The notes under the pieces were generated by a model. The model did no database searches and was not told the DNA's origin. It saw only the letters and a list, made by a program, of their open reading frames with translations. From positions 124,001-188,000 of the forward strand of contig JBOGNO010000004.1 of NCBI GenBank assembly GCA_050747245.1: 64,000 bases of DNA, given 5' to 3'. Position numbers and translations under genes: made by a program. This document shows positions 17,547 through 26,054 of this stretch, piece by piece; position 1 is the stretch's first letter; each line of letters opens with the position of its first letter. The DNA comes from JBOGNO01 sp050747245 (GTDB taxonomy: Bacteria > Acidobacteriota > Terriglobia > Acidiferrales > UBA7541).

Positions 17547-17687
17547 TTTAGATCTCCCTCTCGTGCAGACCGCGTTTGATGATACCCCAACCCAGATACT
17601 CGGCAAATCCGTGGCCCCACACAAATTGGATGCCCCGCCCCTGAAAGGAGGGTGCACGGGCCGATTTCGATGAAATTTGAAAATAAG

Positions 17688-17718
17688 TTGTCACAAATCC
17701 CCCGGGTATGATTACAAT
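17688..17718 (+). promoter_or_regulatory. Possible promoter of the GH63-like gene
   Basis: TTGTCA at 17688-17693 and TACAAT at 17713-17718 are 19 bases apart, slightly long. If used, the ATG at 17708 could not be the translation start and the GTG at 17750 would be the next choice. Confidence 0.3.
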
Positions 17719-20437
17719 CAGCCCTTTCGTTCCACGTAGTCATTCGACTGTGAGCGCTAAGACAAACCAACCTAACGCCGAACGTCTGCGCTTGAGAGAG
17801 GGCCTCTCAGAGATCGTGCCGCCGTGGCATCGCTGGGGCCCGTACTTGAGCGAGCGCGCCTGGGGAACTGTCCGCGAGGATTACAGCCCCGACGGCTCTG
17901 CGTGGACCTACTTGCCGCACGACATGGCGCGCAGCAAGGCCTATCGCTGGGGCGAAGACGGCATTGCCGGCATTTGCGACCGCTATCAGATTCTTTGTTT
18001 CGCCTTAGCTCTTTGGAACGGCCGCGACCCGATTCTCAAAGAGCGCATGTTCGGCCTGACGCCCATGGAGGCGAACCACGGCGAGGATGTCAAGGAATAC
18101 TACTTTTATCTCGACAGCACTCCCACTCACAGCTACATGAAGATGCTGTACAAATATCCCCAGCGGGAATACCCCTACGGTTTGCTCGTCGAGGAAAACC
18201 GCCGTCGCGGCGGCGGGGGATTCGAATTCGAGCTGCTCGATACGGGAATCTTCGACGACAATCGCTACTTCGACGTGTTTGTCGAATACGCGAAAGCTGC
18301 GCCCGACGACATCGCCATTCGCATCGAAGTGTGCAACCGGGGTCCGGAAACCGCGCCGATCGAGCTCATCCCCACTCTCTGGTTCCGCAACATCTGGGGT
18401 TGGACGGATCCCCCTGCAAACGAGCCCATAATTCGCACCGGCCCCGCTGGGAAGAAATTTGTCAGTCTGCAGGCCGATGACACCATGGCCTCTCCCCTTC
18501 CCAATCTGATTCGCGAGTATCGTCTGGGAGAACGCTGCCTCTATGGCCCGCCGGGCGGCGAGCTGCTCTTCACCGATAACGAGACGAACCTTCAGCGCTT
18601 CTGGGGCCCCCACGCGAATAGCCGCAAGCCGCACACCAAAGACGCATTCCACGCTTATATCATTCATGGCGAAGCCAGCCTCAATACCGAGCAGACCGGA
18701 ACGAAGTCCGCCATGCGCTATCGCGCGAATGTGCCCGCGGGCGGTTCCGTGGTGCTGCGCCTGCGCCTCTCGAACGAAAAACTTGCCGCCCCTATCGATT
18801 CGGTCGATGCCATCGTCCGCGAACGCAAATCCGAGGCCGATGAGTTCTACGCCAGCATTCATCCCCCGCGCGCCACAGAGGATGAAAAAATGGTCGAGCG
18901 GCAAGCCCTCGCCGGCTTGCTGTGGTCCAAACAGAGCTATTTGTTCGACGTCGAGAAGTGGCTCGACGGCGACAATCCCAACTTTCCTCCCGCGGAAGCG
19001 CGCAAACAGATCCGCAATTCACACTGGCGCCATTTGAATTCCATGCGCGTGCTCTCCATGCCGGATAAGTGGGAGTACCCCTGGTTCGCCGCGTGGGATC
19101 TGGCGTTTCATTGCATCGCCCTTTCCCTTGTCGATCCGCACTTCGCCAAGGAAAATTTGTGGGTCCTGCTCTTCGAGCAATTTCAGCATACCAACGGGCA
19201 AATTCCCGCATATGAATGGGAGTTCTCCGACCTCAATCCCCCGGTACAGGCGTGGGCCTGCTGGCGCGTCTACAACATGGAAAAGCACCGCTGGGGCAAC
19301 GCCGACCGGATGTTTCTCGAAAAATGCTTCCATAAATTGCTCATCAATTTTGCCTGGTGGGTAAATAAAGTCGATAGCCAGGGCTTAAACGTCTTCGAAG
19401 GCGGTTTCCTCGGCTTGGACAACATCACCGTGGTGGACCGCAGCGAAAAGCTACCCGGCGGTGCCATCCTCGAGCAATCCGACGCCACGGGCTGGATGGG
19501 CTTCTTCTGTCTCTTTATGATGCGCATCGCCCTGGAGCTCGCCCGCGAGAACAAAGCCTACGAAGGCCTCGCTGTGAAATTCTTCGAACATTATATTTAC
19601 ATCGGCTCGGCCATGAAGAAAATGGGCGGCCGCGATTACCAGCTCTGGGACGATCGCGACGGATTTTTCTACGATACCATGCGCTATCCCGACGGGCAGT
19701 TCCATCATTTCCGCGTCCGTTCCCTCGTCGGCCTCATCCCGCTTTATGCCGTAGAAGTGTTGCGCGACGATCCAAAAACTTTTCCGGAATTCATCGCCAG
19801 CGTGGATTGGTTCATCCGCAATCGTCCAGACCTCGTCGGCCGCGCTTGCTATTCGGATACGCGCGATGGAGTTCGCCACCACGTCCTTTCCATTGTGGAT
19901 AAGCACCAGCTCGCGCGCATTCTCCAGTTCATCTGGAATTCGGACGAATTCTTGTCGCCCGCAGGGCTCCGCAGCCTTTCGAAATTTCACGAAGCCAATC
20001 CCTTCCAATTCCAGGGGCGCGTCGTCCGCTATGAACCTGCCGAGGCGGACTCCAAAATCAAGGGCGGCAATTCCAACTGGCGTGGCCCGATCTGGTTCCC
20101 CACGTCTTTTCTTCTCATCGAATCGCTCGAAAAATTTAGTGAGGCTTTCGGAGAGGATTTCGCCGTGGTCACGCCGGAGAGCGCCGGCAAACCCATCAAA
20201 CCACGCGAAATGGCCCGAGAAGTGGCCAAGCGGATGATTCGCCTCTTCTGCCGCGATGAACACGGCCGCCGCCCTATCTTCGGCGGCACGGAAAAATTTC
20301 AGCAGGATCCCTTCTGGCGTGATTGCTTGCTTTTCAACGAATACTTTCACGGCGATAATGGTGCGGGCCTGGGCGCAAATCACCAGACCGGTTGGACCGG
20401 CCTGGTAGCAAATCTCATTGACGAATGGTGCCGCTAA
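17708..20437 (+). CDS. GH63-like (MGH1-type) glycoside hydrolase
   Basis: The open frame has 909 residues, with no signal peptide, so it is probably cytoplasmic. An N-terminal beta-rich region (WHRWGPYLSERAWGTVREDY onward) leads to a large (alpha/alpha)6 barrel. Barrel motifs include YPWFAAWDLAFH with the likely acid Asp, PPVQAWACWRVY, SNWRGPIWFPTSFLLIESL, and a C-terminal GLGANHQTGWTGLVA. This matches bacterial relatives of mannosyl-oligosaccharide glucosidase that act on alpha-glucosides or glucosylglycerate-type solutes. The substrate here is open. It ends one base before the SthA start, so the two are likely co-transcribed. The N-terminal 14 residues are not conserved-looking; GTG 17750 may be the real start. 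Confidence 0.8.
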   Translation: MITISPFVPRSHSTVSAKTNQPNAERLRLREGLSEIVPPWHRWGPYLSERAWGTVREDYSPDGSAWTYLPHDMARSKAYRWGEDGIAGICDRYQILCFALALWNGRDPILKERMFGLTPMEANHGEDVKEYYFYLDSTPTHSYMKMLYKYPQREYPYGLLVEENRRRGGGGFEFELLDTGIFDDNRYFDVFVEYAKAAPDDIAIRIEVCNRGPETAPIELIPTLWFRNIWGWTDPPANEPIIRTGPAGKKFVSLQADDTMASPLPNLIREYRLGERCLYGPPGGELLFTDNETNLQRFWGPHANSRKPHTKDAFHAYIIHGEASLNTEQTGTKSAMRYRANVPAGGSVVLRLRLSNEKLAAPIDSVDAIVRERKSEADEFYASIHPPRATEDEKMVERQALAGLLWSKQSYLFDVEKWLDGDNPNFPPAEARKQIRNSHWRHLNSMRVLSMPDKWEYPWFAAWDLAFHCIALSLVDPHFAKENLWVLLFEQFQHTNGQIPAYEWEFSDLNPPVQAWACWRVYNMEKHRWGNADRMFLEKCFHKLLINFAWWVNKVDSQGLNVFEGGFLGLDNITVVDRSEKLPGGAILEQSDATGWMGFFCLFMMRIALELARENKAYEGLAVKFFEHYIYIGSAMKKMGGRDYQLWDDRDGFFYDTMRYPDGQFHHFRVRSLVGLIPLYAVEVLRDDPKTFPEFIASVDWFIRNRPDLVGRACYSDTRDGVRHHVLSIVDKHQLARILQFIWNSDEFLSPAGLRSLSKFHEANPFQFQGRVVRYEPAEADSKIKGGNSNWRGPIWFPTSFLLIESLEKFSEAFGEDFAVVTPESAGKPIKPREMAREVAKRMIRLFCRDEHGRRPIFGGTEKFQQDPFWRDCLLFNEYFHGDNGAGLGANHQTGWTGLVANLIDEWCR

Positions 20438-20438
20438 C

Positions 20439-21851
20439 ATGGCTGAAACTCGAAATTATGATTTGGTAGTCATTGGTTCGGGACCGGCGGGCGAAAAGGC
20501 CGCCGCTCAGGCCGCCTACTTTGGCAAGAAAGTCGCGCTGATCGAGAAGGCCTCCGTGATGGGGGGCGCGTGTGTCGGCACGGGAACGATTCCAAGCAAG
20601 ACGCTGCGTGAATCAGCGCTGTACTACTCGGGCGTGAATGCCCGCGGCCTTTTCGGAAAGGACTACTCACTCAAAGAAACCCTTTCCGTGAAGGATTTCA
20701 TGTTCCGCAAGGACTACGTCGTGGCCCTCGAACAGGAGCGCGTCCTGAAGAACATGGAAGCCCACCATGTGGACATCTACTGGGGCACCGGCGGTTTCGT
20801 GGATCCGCACACGGTCGTTGCCACGGGTGCGCCGGGAAATCCCGTACTCCGCGGCGAATTCATCCTCATCGCCACCGGGTCGCGTCCCGCGCGCGATCCT
20901 TCGGTGCCCTACGACGACAAGTACATCTTTGACTCGGATTCCATTCTCTACATGGACCGCATCCCGAAAAGCATGGCCGTGATCGGCGGCGGCGTAATTG
21001 GATCGGAGTACGCTTCCATCTTCACGGCGATCGGCGTGCGCGTTTCGCTCGTGGACGGCCGCGACCGCCTGCTCCCTTTCCTCGACGCGGAAATCTCGGA
21101 GCGCCTGCGCTCCCAGCTGGCCAGCCTGGACCTGCAATTCACGTTCAAGGAGCGCATCGCAAAATGCGAGCGCACCTCCGATGGAGTCCGCCTCACCCTG
21201 ACTTCCGGCAAAACCGTAGAAGCCGAAACCGTGCTCTTTGCGGCCGGCCGCAACGGTGTGGTCAAGGAATTGAATCTCGATAAGATTGGCCTCACGCTCA
21301 ACAAGCGCGGCCACATCGACATAAATGAGAATTACCAGACCGCCGTTCCGCATATTTATGCCGCGGGTGACGTCATTGGCTTCCCCGCCCTCGCTTCCAC
21401 CTCAATGGAGCAGGGCCGCATAGCCGCGTGCCATGCCTTTAATATCTCGTATAAGAAGCGGCTCGCACATATGCTGCCCATGGGCATTTACACCATTCCG
21501 GAAATTTCCGCCGTCGGAGAGAGCGAGGAGTCCTGTAAGGAAAAGAAAATTGATTACGTCGCCGGCCGCGCGCAATTCAAGAACAACACCCGCGGACAGA
21601 TTCTCGGCGATACCCACGGCATGTTGAAGCTCATTTTCCGCCGCGACAACAAGGAGCTTCTCGGTGTCCACGTCATTGGTGAAGGTGCCACGGAGCTGAT
21701 CCATCTAGGCATGGATGTGCTTGAATCCGGCGGCACGATTGACCGATTCATCGAGCTGGTCTTCAACTTTCCGACTCTCTCGGAAACTTACAAATACGCC
21801 GCCTACGACGGCCTCGGCAATCTTGCCGGCCACAAACTCCGCGAAGGATAG
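20439..21851 (+). CDS. sthA: Soluble pyridine nucleotide transhydrogenase (Si-specific)
   Basis: A 470-residue FAD flavoprotein of the disulfide-reductase fold. The FAD loop is VIGSGPAGEKAAAQAA. The redox region reads GGACVGTGTIPSKTLRE, where Thr replaces the second Cys of dihydrolipoamide dehydrogenases; this is the hallmark of SthA. The NAD(P) loop is VIGGGVIGSEYASIF. It moves hydride between NADPH and NAD+ in the cytoplasm. The start ATG follows the GH63-like stop by one base. Its 3' end nearly meets the glucose dehydrogenase end on the other strand, linking it by position to NAD(P)H-producing genes. Confidence 0.9.
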   Translation: MAETRNYDLVVIGSGPAGEKAAAQAAYFGKKVALIEKASVMGGACVGTGTIPSKTLRESALYYSGVNARGLFGKDYSLKETLSVKDFMFRKDYVVALEQERVLKNMEAHHVDIYWGTGGFVDPHTVVATGAPGNPVLRGEFILIATGSRPARDPSVPYDDKYIFDSDSILYMDRIPKSMAVIGGGVIGSEYASIFTAIGVRVSLVDGRDRLLPFLDAEISERLRSQLASLDLQFTFKERIAKCERTSDGVRLTLTSGKTVEAETVLFAAGRNGVVKELNLDKIGLTLNKRGHIDINENYQTAVPHIYAAGDVIGFPALASTSMEQGRIAACHAFNISYKKRLAHMLPMGIYTIPEISAVGESEESCKEKKIDYVAGRAQFKNNTRGQILGDTHGMLKLIFRRDNKELLGVHVIGEGATELIHLGMDVLESGGTIDRFIELVFNFPTLSETYKYAAYDGLGNLAGHKLREG

Positions 21852-21854
21852 CGG

Positions 21855-22928
21855 CTAGCTGATTTCCAGTGTAGTTTTGATTCCCGCGCCGCGCCGCGTG
21901 AACCATGTCCTGTACTGCGCCCACGGCAGTCGGTCGGTGATGAGCTTCGCGAGCGCGCCCGGATGCTTCCGCTCGATTGCCGAAAAATCTTTCACGCCCA
22001 TGGCGTAGTGCCGCGGATTGGCGTTTACGCTCCCGAACACCACGTTGTTGCGCAGCACCAGATTCTGGTTGATCTGGTCCGTGGGCACTGGCTCCGTCTT
22101 GTTTCCTCCCGTGACGCTCAGCAGGCACAGGATTCCGTCCGGCGCCAAAATCTGCATCGCCGCGAACACCACGCCGGAATTTCCCGTGGCTTCTATGGCC
22201 ATATCAATCGGGCCAATTTGTTTCGGCAAATCCCCGAGCGGCATATTTGCGACGGAGACATACTCGCTGCCCAGTTGCGGCACCAGTTTCGCGCGAACGT
22301 CGTCCGCGGGCTCGCGCCCGGCCACCACCGTGCGCAACCCGCGCACCGCAAGTATTGCCGCGGCCAGCAAGCCCACCGGCCCCGCACCTAGCACCAGCGC
22401 TGTCCGCGGCTTCCAGTGCGTGCGCTGCTGGATTCGAAATGACTGGTCAATTCCCTTCTCGACAATTGAAGTTGGCTCAAGCAGCACGCCGATGTCCTTC
22501 ACGGCCCGCGGAATTTTGAAGATGTATTGCGGAGACTCCACGTAGTATTGCGCCATGTAGCCGTGGCGCCCCTTGATTCCGCGTTCGGCGTAATCGCCCG
22601 AAGTGCACATATCGTTTTCCCCGTGCTTGCAGGCCCAGCATTTTCCGCACGGACGCCGCACCGTGGACACCACAAAATCCCCGGGCTTGAAGCCCTTCAC
22701 TTTCTTGCCGGTTTCCTCGACCACGCCGAAATTCTCGTGGCCCAGAATCAGGTAATCGAATCCCGGCGGCGCCTGTCCATACAGTCCGGTGTTGATTTCC
22801 GCGTCCGTGCCGCACAATCCCGCGCGCAAGACTTTAACGACAACCTCTCCCCGGCCGGGCTTCGGGTCCGGGACATCCTGCATTTGAACGGAGTCTTGCT
22901 GGCCGGGATGCACGATGATGGCTTTCAT
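21855..22928 (-). CDS. gdh: Glucose 1-dehydrogenase (zinc, medium-chain type)
   Basis: A 357-residue medium-chain dehydrogenase resembling archaeal-type glucose dehydrogenases. The catalytic zinc region is LCGTD and GHENFG, the structural zinc cysteines are CGKCWACKHGENDMC, and the nucleotide loop is LGAGPVGLLAAAILA. It should oxidise glucose or a related aldose to the lactone, making NAD(P)H. It starts 36 bases after the membrane cytochrome gene stop and so is probably the fourth gene of that operon. Cofactor preference cannot be settled by eye. Confidence 0.8.
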   Translation of the reverse strand: MKAIIVHPGQQDSVQMQDVPDPKPGRGEVVVKVLRAGLCGTDAEINTGLYGQAPPGFDYLILGHENFGVVEETGKKVKGFKPGDFVVSTVRRPCGKCWACKHGENDMCTSGDYAERGIKGRHGYMAQYYVESPQYIFKIPRAVKDIGVLLEPTSIVEKGIDQSFRIQQRTHWKPRTALVLGAGPVGLLAAAILAVRGLRTVVAGREPADDVRAKLVPQLGSEYVSVANMPLGDLPKQIGPIDMAIEATGNSGVVFAAMQILAPDGILCLLSVTGGNKTEPVPTDQINQNLVLRNNVVFGSVNANPRHYAMGVKDFSAIERKHPGALAKLITDRLPWAQYRTWFTRRGAGIKTTLEIS

Positions 22929-22964
22929 CTTGAGAGCTCCTGATTCCTAGGTTTCCCTGCGGGT

Positions 22965-23885
22965 TCAGTATTTTAATGCCACTACGGCGTGGATCGCGCC
23001 CAGCAGCAGCAAAGCGAATGACAGCGGAATATGGACGAGCAGCCAGCTGTGCAGCAAGACGTGCAAGCGCGCTTCCTGTGTGAATTCGCGTTCCTCTTCG
23101 CAGATGTCTTCGAGATCGGTCACCTTTTCGTGCAGCACCGGCGGGAGCAGGATGCGCAAGTGCTCGAAAATCGCCGTCGCCCTGCCCTTATCTCCGAGCG
23201 CATGTTGCTTGTCCGCCGGATGCGCAAGAAACGGATGCAATTGATCGTGATAAAACTGCCGCAGGCGGGTCAAGGCTTCTTCGTCGAGTTCCACCGGCTC
23301 TGCCACTGCCGCCGCACGAGTCTTCCCCAGCGCCGCAGTATCGAAGAGCGTCGTCGGCCGTGCCTGCACGTCTCCCGATTCCAGCGAGCCGCACGCCGCT
23401 TCCACTATTTGCTTGGCTTCCGCCGCCAGTTGGTCGCGCACGTGCCCGATCTGCTCGTAGATCGTTTCCATCGGCACTTCCGTCATCATTTTCCGCGGAA
23501 CGTAATTCTGCAGGAAGACACCGAGAATTCCGCTGACGACGACAATGATGAATAGCCACATCAGCACGGAGGTCAGCGTCCCGCCGAATTGAAAGCCGGA
23601 GTGAAACAGGATCAGCGGCAGCGCCAGCAGCCCCAGCCACACGTGCGCGCGCATCCACCATTGTCCCCGGCCAAGTCTCCACGTCGGGACTTTGCGCCGC
23701 GCGCTCAGCAGCCCTTCGAAGAGCATGAGCGCGAAACCCGCGATGCCATACGCGAGTCCCCAGCGGCTCGCCGGCCGTGGCGAAAAGGGATCCCGCAACC
23801 GCCAGAAAATGTATGCGGCCAGCGCCACGCCCAAAAATATGAGCGTCCAGATTGCCCAGCTCCGCTGCTTACGGTCGACTCGCAT
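22965..23885 (-). CDS. Di-heme cytochrome b-like membrane protein
   Basis: The 306-residue protein has five predicted membrane helices (about 12-29, 42-61, 79-98, 104-125 and 280-304), with a 150-residue soluble stretch between the fourth and fifth. Helix 3 holds His81 and His95, and the last helix His285 and His299. Both pairs are 14 residues apart, the spacing that ligates two stacked b hemes in cytochrome b and ferric-reductase-type proteins. The soluble part has a second cluster of histidines. I do not recognise a named family. It lies 6 bases after the Fe-S/cNMP gene, so it is the likely membrane anchor and electron exit of that complex. Confidence 0.65.
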   Translation of the reverse strand: MRVDRKQRSWAIWTLIFLGVALAAYIFWRLRDPFSPRPASRWGLAYGIAGFALMLFEGLLSARRKVPTWRLGRGQWWMRAHVWLGLLALPLILFHSGFQFGGTLTSVLMWLFIIVVVSGILGVFLQNYVPRKMMTEVPMETIYEQIGHVRDQLAAEAKQIVEAACGSLESGDVQARPTTLFDTAALGKTRAAAVAEPVELDEEALTRLRQFYHDQLHPFLAHPADKQHALGDKGRATAIFEHLRILLPPVLHEKVTDLEDICEEEREFTQEARLHVLLHSWLLVHIPLSFALLLLGAIHAVVALKY

Positions 23886-23891
23886 CGCGCG

Positions 23892-26054
23892 CTATTGGCC
23901 CCCGGCAGGCGGCCGCGTTTGACCCAGCAGGGTCGCGAAAAACACGCGCGGATCCACGCGGTGCGCGGCATCGTGCGGGCACGCATATACGCAGCTGGGC
24001 TCTTTGTGCTCCGAGCACAGATCGCACGATGTAGCTTTCTGCCGCACCACGGCGTGTTTGTGTCCCGGATTCGCCGGGTCGTCCTCTTCGCGTTTGAAAT
24101 TCTGCAGCGTGATATTCCCGTAGGGACAATTCCGCGCACACAGCCCGCAACCCACGCACCAGTCCTCGATGATGATTTCCAGGGAATTGCGCCGCCGGAT
24201 GGAGCCCACCGGGCATCCCACCATGCACAGCGGGTCGCGGCACTGGCGGCAGGACGTGGCCACCAGATAATGATCGAATCGCAGGCCTTCGCGCGTCAGC
24301 CGCGTGACTCCGTCATGCGCATCCGCGCAGGCCCGCACGCACGCATCGCAGCGCGTGCAGTTTTCCAGGTCCAGGATCAGCAGGCTCTGCGCTTCCATCA
24401 GGCCCTGTCCCAGAAAATCATCCAGGTTGACGCTCCTCTGCGCCGCGAGGCGCAGGCGGTTTTCTTCTTGCCGATCGCGCATCACTTGCTCGAGGTTCTG
24501 TCGGATAGCCGGGAACTGCGTGATCATCTTCTTGAAGTCTTCGGATTCGATGCGCACCACTTCTACGTGATCAAGCGCCGCGCACGTGGCCGTCCGGAAA
24601 CCTCCTCCGAGCAAGCCAATCTCGCCGAAGTACCCGCCCCTTCCGATGTACGCCAGCACCAGCTCACCACCCGGGAAGTGCTCGGACACCTGCACGAAGC
24701 CGATGCGCACTAAATAGAAACTGTCCGCCGCTTCACCCTGCCGGCAAATCACCTGGCCGGGAGCGTAACGAATCAGCTCCACACGGTCGCGCAGGTGGTT
24801 GATGAATTCATCGGTCATTCCGGCGAATGCCGGCACGCTGCGCACGTGGTTATAAAGTGCGCGCTGCCGGTAATTGCGGTCCACCTGCTCGCGAAAATTC
24901 TTGTTTCGTTGCAGGACGTCCAGCACGTTGCGCAACATTTCCAGCATCGTGCAATCCGTGGTTGCTTGCACCGTCGCCGACCGCGGATAAAAACTCATGC
25001 ACGTCATTTCGCCGAAAAGGTCGCCTGGCCCCAGTTCTCCGACCGGCTTCTCGTAAGGCAAATCCACCGGCGCATCAATCGGAATCGTGCGCCGGAATCC
25101 CTCTTCGGATCGTTTGTCTTCCGAGCGGCTCACGACTCGGCTCTTTAGCTTGCTCAAGAATCCCGTCGCGCCGCCCTCCGTTTTCACGTGCCCCACGTTG
25201 GAGCGGATAGAAACCTGGCAGTGGCCGTCGAGAATATAATAGGCCGTTGCTCCGCCTTCACCCTCGCGGCAGATGACTTCGCCTGCCTTGTATTTCCTCT
25301 CCACCACTGCGCCTTTGTTCAATTGCAGGAACGTGCCGGAAACGCCTTTGAAAATGGGCAACGCCAGCAGCTTCGCCGAGTCCACCGGGTGGCCTTCGGA
25401 AAGTTCCGTTCCTGTAATTCGTTTGTTCGTCAGCGCGCCCGTGGGGCAGGAGATCATGCACTCGCCGCATGAAACGCAGCTCGAATTCCCCATCGGCATA
25501 TTCAGGTCGAATGCGATCCCCGTCTTCCATCCCTTGCCCATCCTGCCCAGCACGTTGTTGTGCTTGGTCTCGTCGCATCCGCGGATGCAGCGGTCGCAGA
25601 GAATGCAGGAATCGTGGTCCACCGCGATGGCCACGGAGGAATCGTCGCGCCCGCGAGTCTGCGTTCGTCGCGGAAAACGTGACTCGCCGACCTTGTAAGC
25701 GCGCGCCAGCGTCTCCAGCTCGCAGTCTCCCGCATTTTGCTGCCTCGTGCATGGCGAAGGGTGATCGGCCATCAGCAGTTCGAGTAGGATCTTGCGCGAC
25801 TGCAGCACCTTCGCCGAATTTGTGCTGACCTTCATGCCCGCTTCGGCCTGGCGCACGCACGAAGCCGTCAGCACCCGGCCTCCCGCGTCCACCACGCACA
25901 TCCGGCATACGCCGACCGGATTTTCGTTCTGCTGATGGCACAGCGTGGGGATCGCAATGCCATTCACGCGCGCCGCGTCGAACACCGTAGTCCCCGCCGG
26001 CACGCTCACATTCTTTTCGTCAATTGTCAGCTCGACCATTCCCGGCGTGCTCAT
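23892..26054 (-). CDS. Polyferredoxin with two cyclic-nucleotide-binding domains (HoxU/NuoG-like plus HybA/DmsB-like)
   Basis: A 720-residue fusion. Residues about 1-80: 2Fe-2S domain (four Cys in C-x10-C-x2-C-x12-C). About 100-125: a His-Cys region HPSPCTRQQNAGDC in which the usual middle Cys is Gln. About 145-205: two 4Fe-4S motifs (CILCDRCIRGC, CVSCGECMISC). About 235-370: first cNMP-binding domain with FGEMTCMSFYPRSATV. About 410-520: second cNMP domain with FGEIGLLGGGFRTAT. About 560-700: four more 4Fe-4S motifs as in HybA/DmsB electron-transfer subunits (CTRCDACVRAC, CRQC, CVGCGLCARNC, CDLC). It should pass electrons from NuoEF to the membrane subunit, possibly gated by cAMP-like ligands. 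The ATG overlaps the NuoEF stop by 4 bases. Confidence 0.85.
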   Translation of the reverse strand: MSTPGMVELTIDEKNVSVPAGTTVFDAARVNGIAIPTLCHQQNENPVGVCRMCVVDAGGRVLTASCVRQAEAGMKVSTNSAKVLQSRKILLELLMADHPSPCTRQQNAGDCELETLARAYKVGESRFPRRTQTRGRDDSSVAIAVDHDSCILCDRCIRGCDETKHNNVLGRMGKGWKTGIAFDLNMPMGNSSCVSCGECMISCPTGALTNKRITGTELSEGHPVDSAKLLALPIFKGVSGTFLQLNKGAVVERKYKAGEVICREGEGGATAYYILDGHCQVSIRSNVGHVKTEGGATGFLSKLKSRVVSRSEDKRSEEGFRRTIPIDAPVDLPYEKPVGELGPGDLFGEMTCMSFYPRSATVQATTDCTMLEMLRNVLDVLQRNKNFREQVDRNYRQRALYNHVRSVPAFAGMTDEFINHLRDRVELIRYAPGQVICRQGEAADSFYLVRIGFVQVSEHFPGGELVLAYIGRGGYFGEIGLLGGGFRTATCAALDHVEVVRIESEDFKKMITQFPAIRQNLEQVMRDRQEENRLRLAAQRSVNLDDFLGQGLMEAQSLLILDLENCTRCDACVRACADAHDGVTRLTREGLRFDHYLVATSCRQCRDPLCMVGCPVGSIRRRNSLEIIIEDWCVGCGLCARNCPYGNITLQNFKREEDDPANPGHKHAVVRQKATSCDLCSEHKEPSCVYACPHDAAHRVDPRVFFATLLGQTRPPAGGQ

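Noticed and set aside
19451..20440. A 329-codon open frame antisense to the GH63-like gene
   Set aside because: It mirrors a well-supported coding region and shows no motif, signal or ribosome site.
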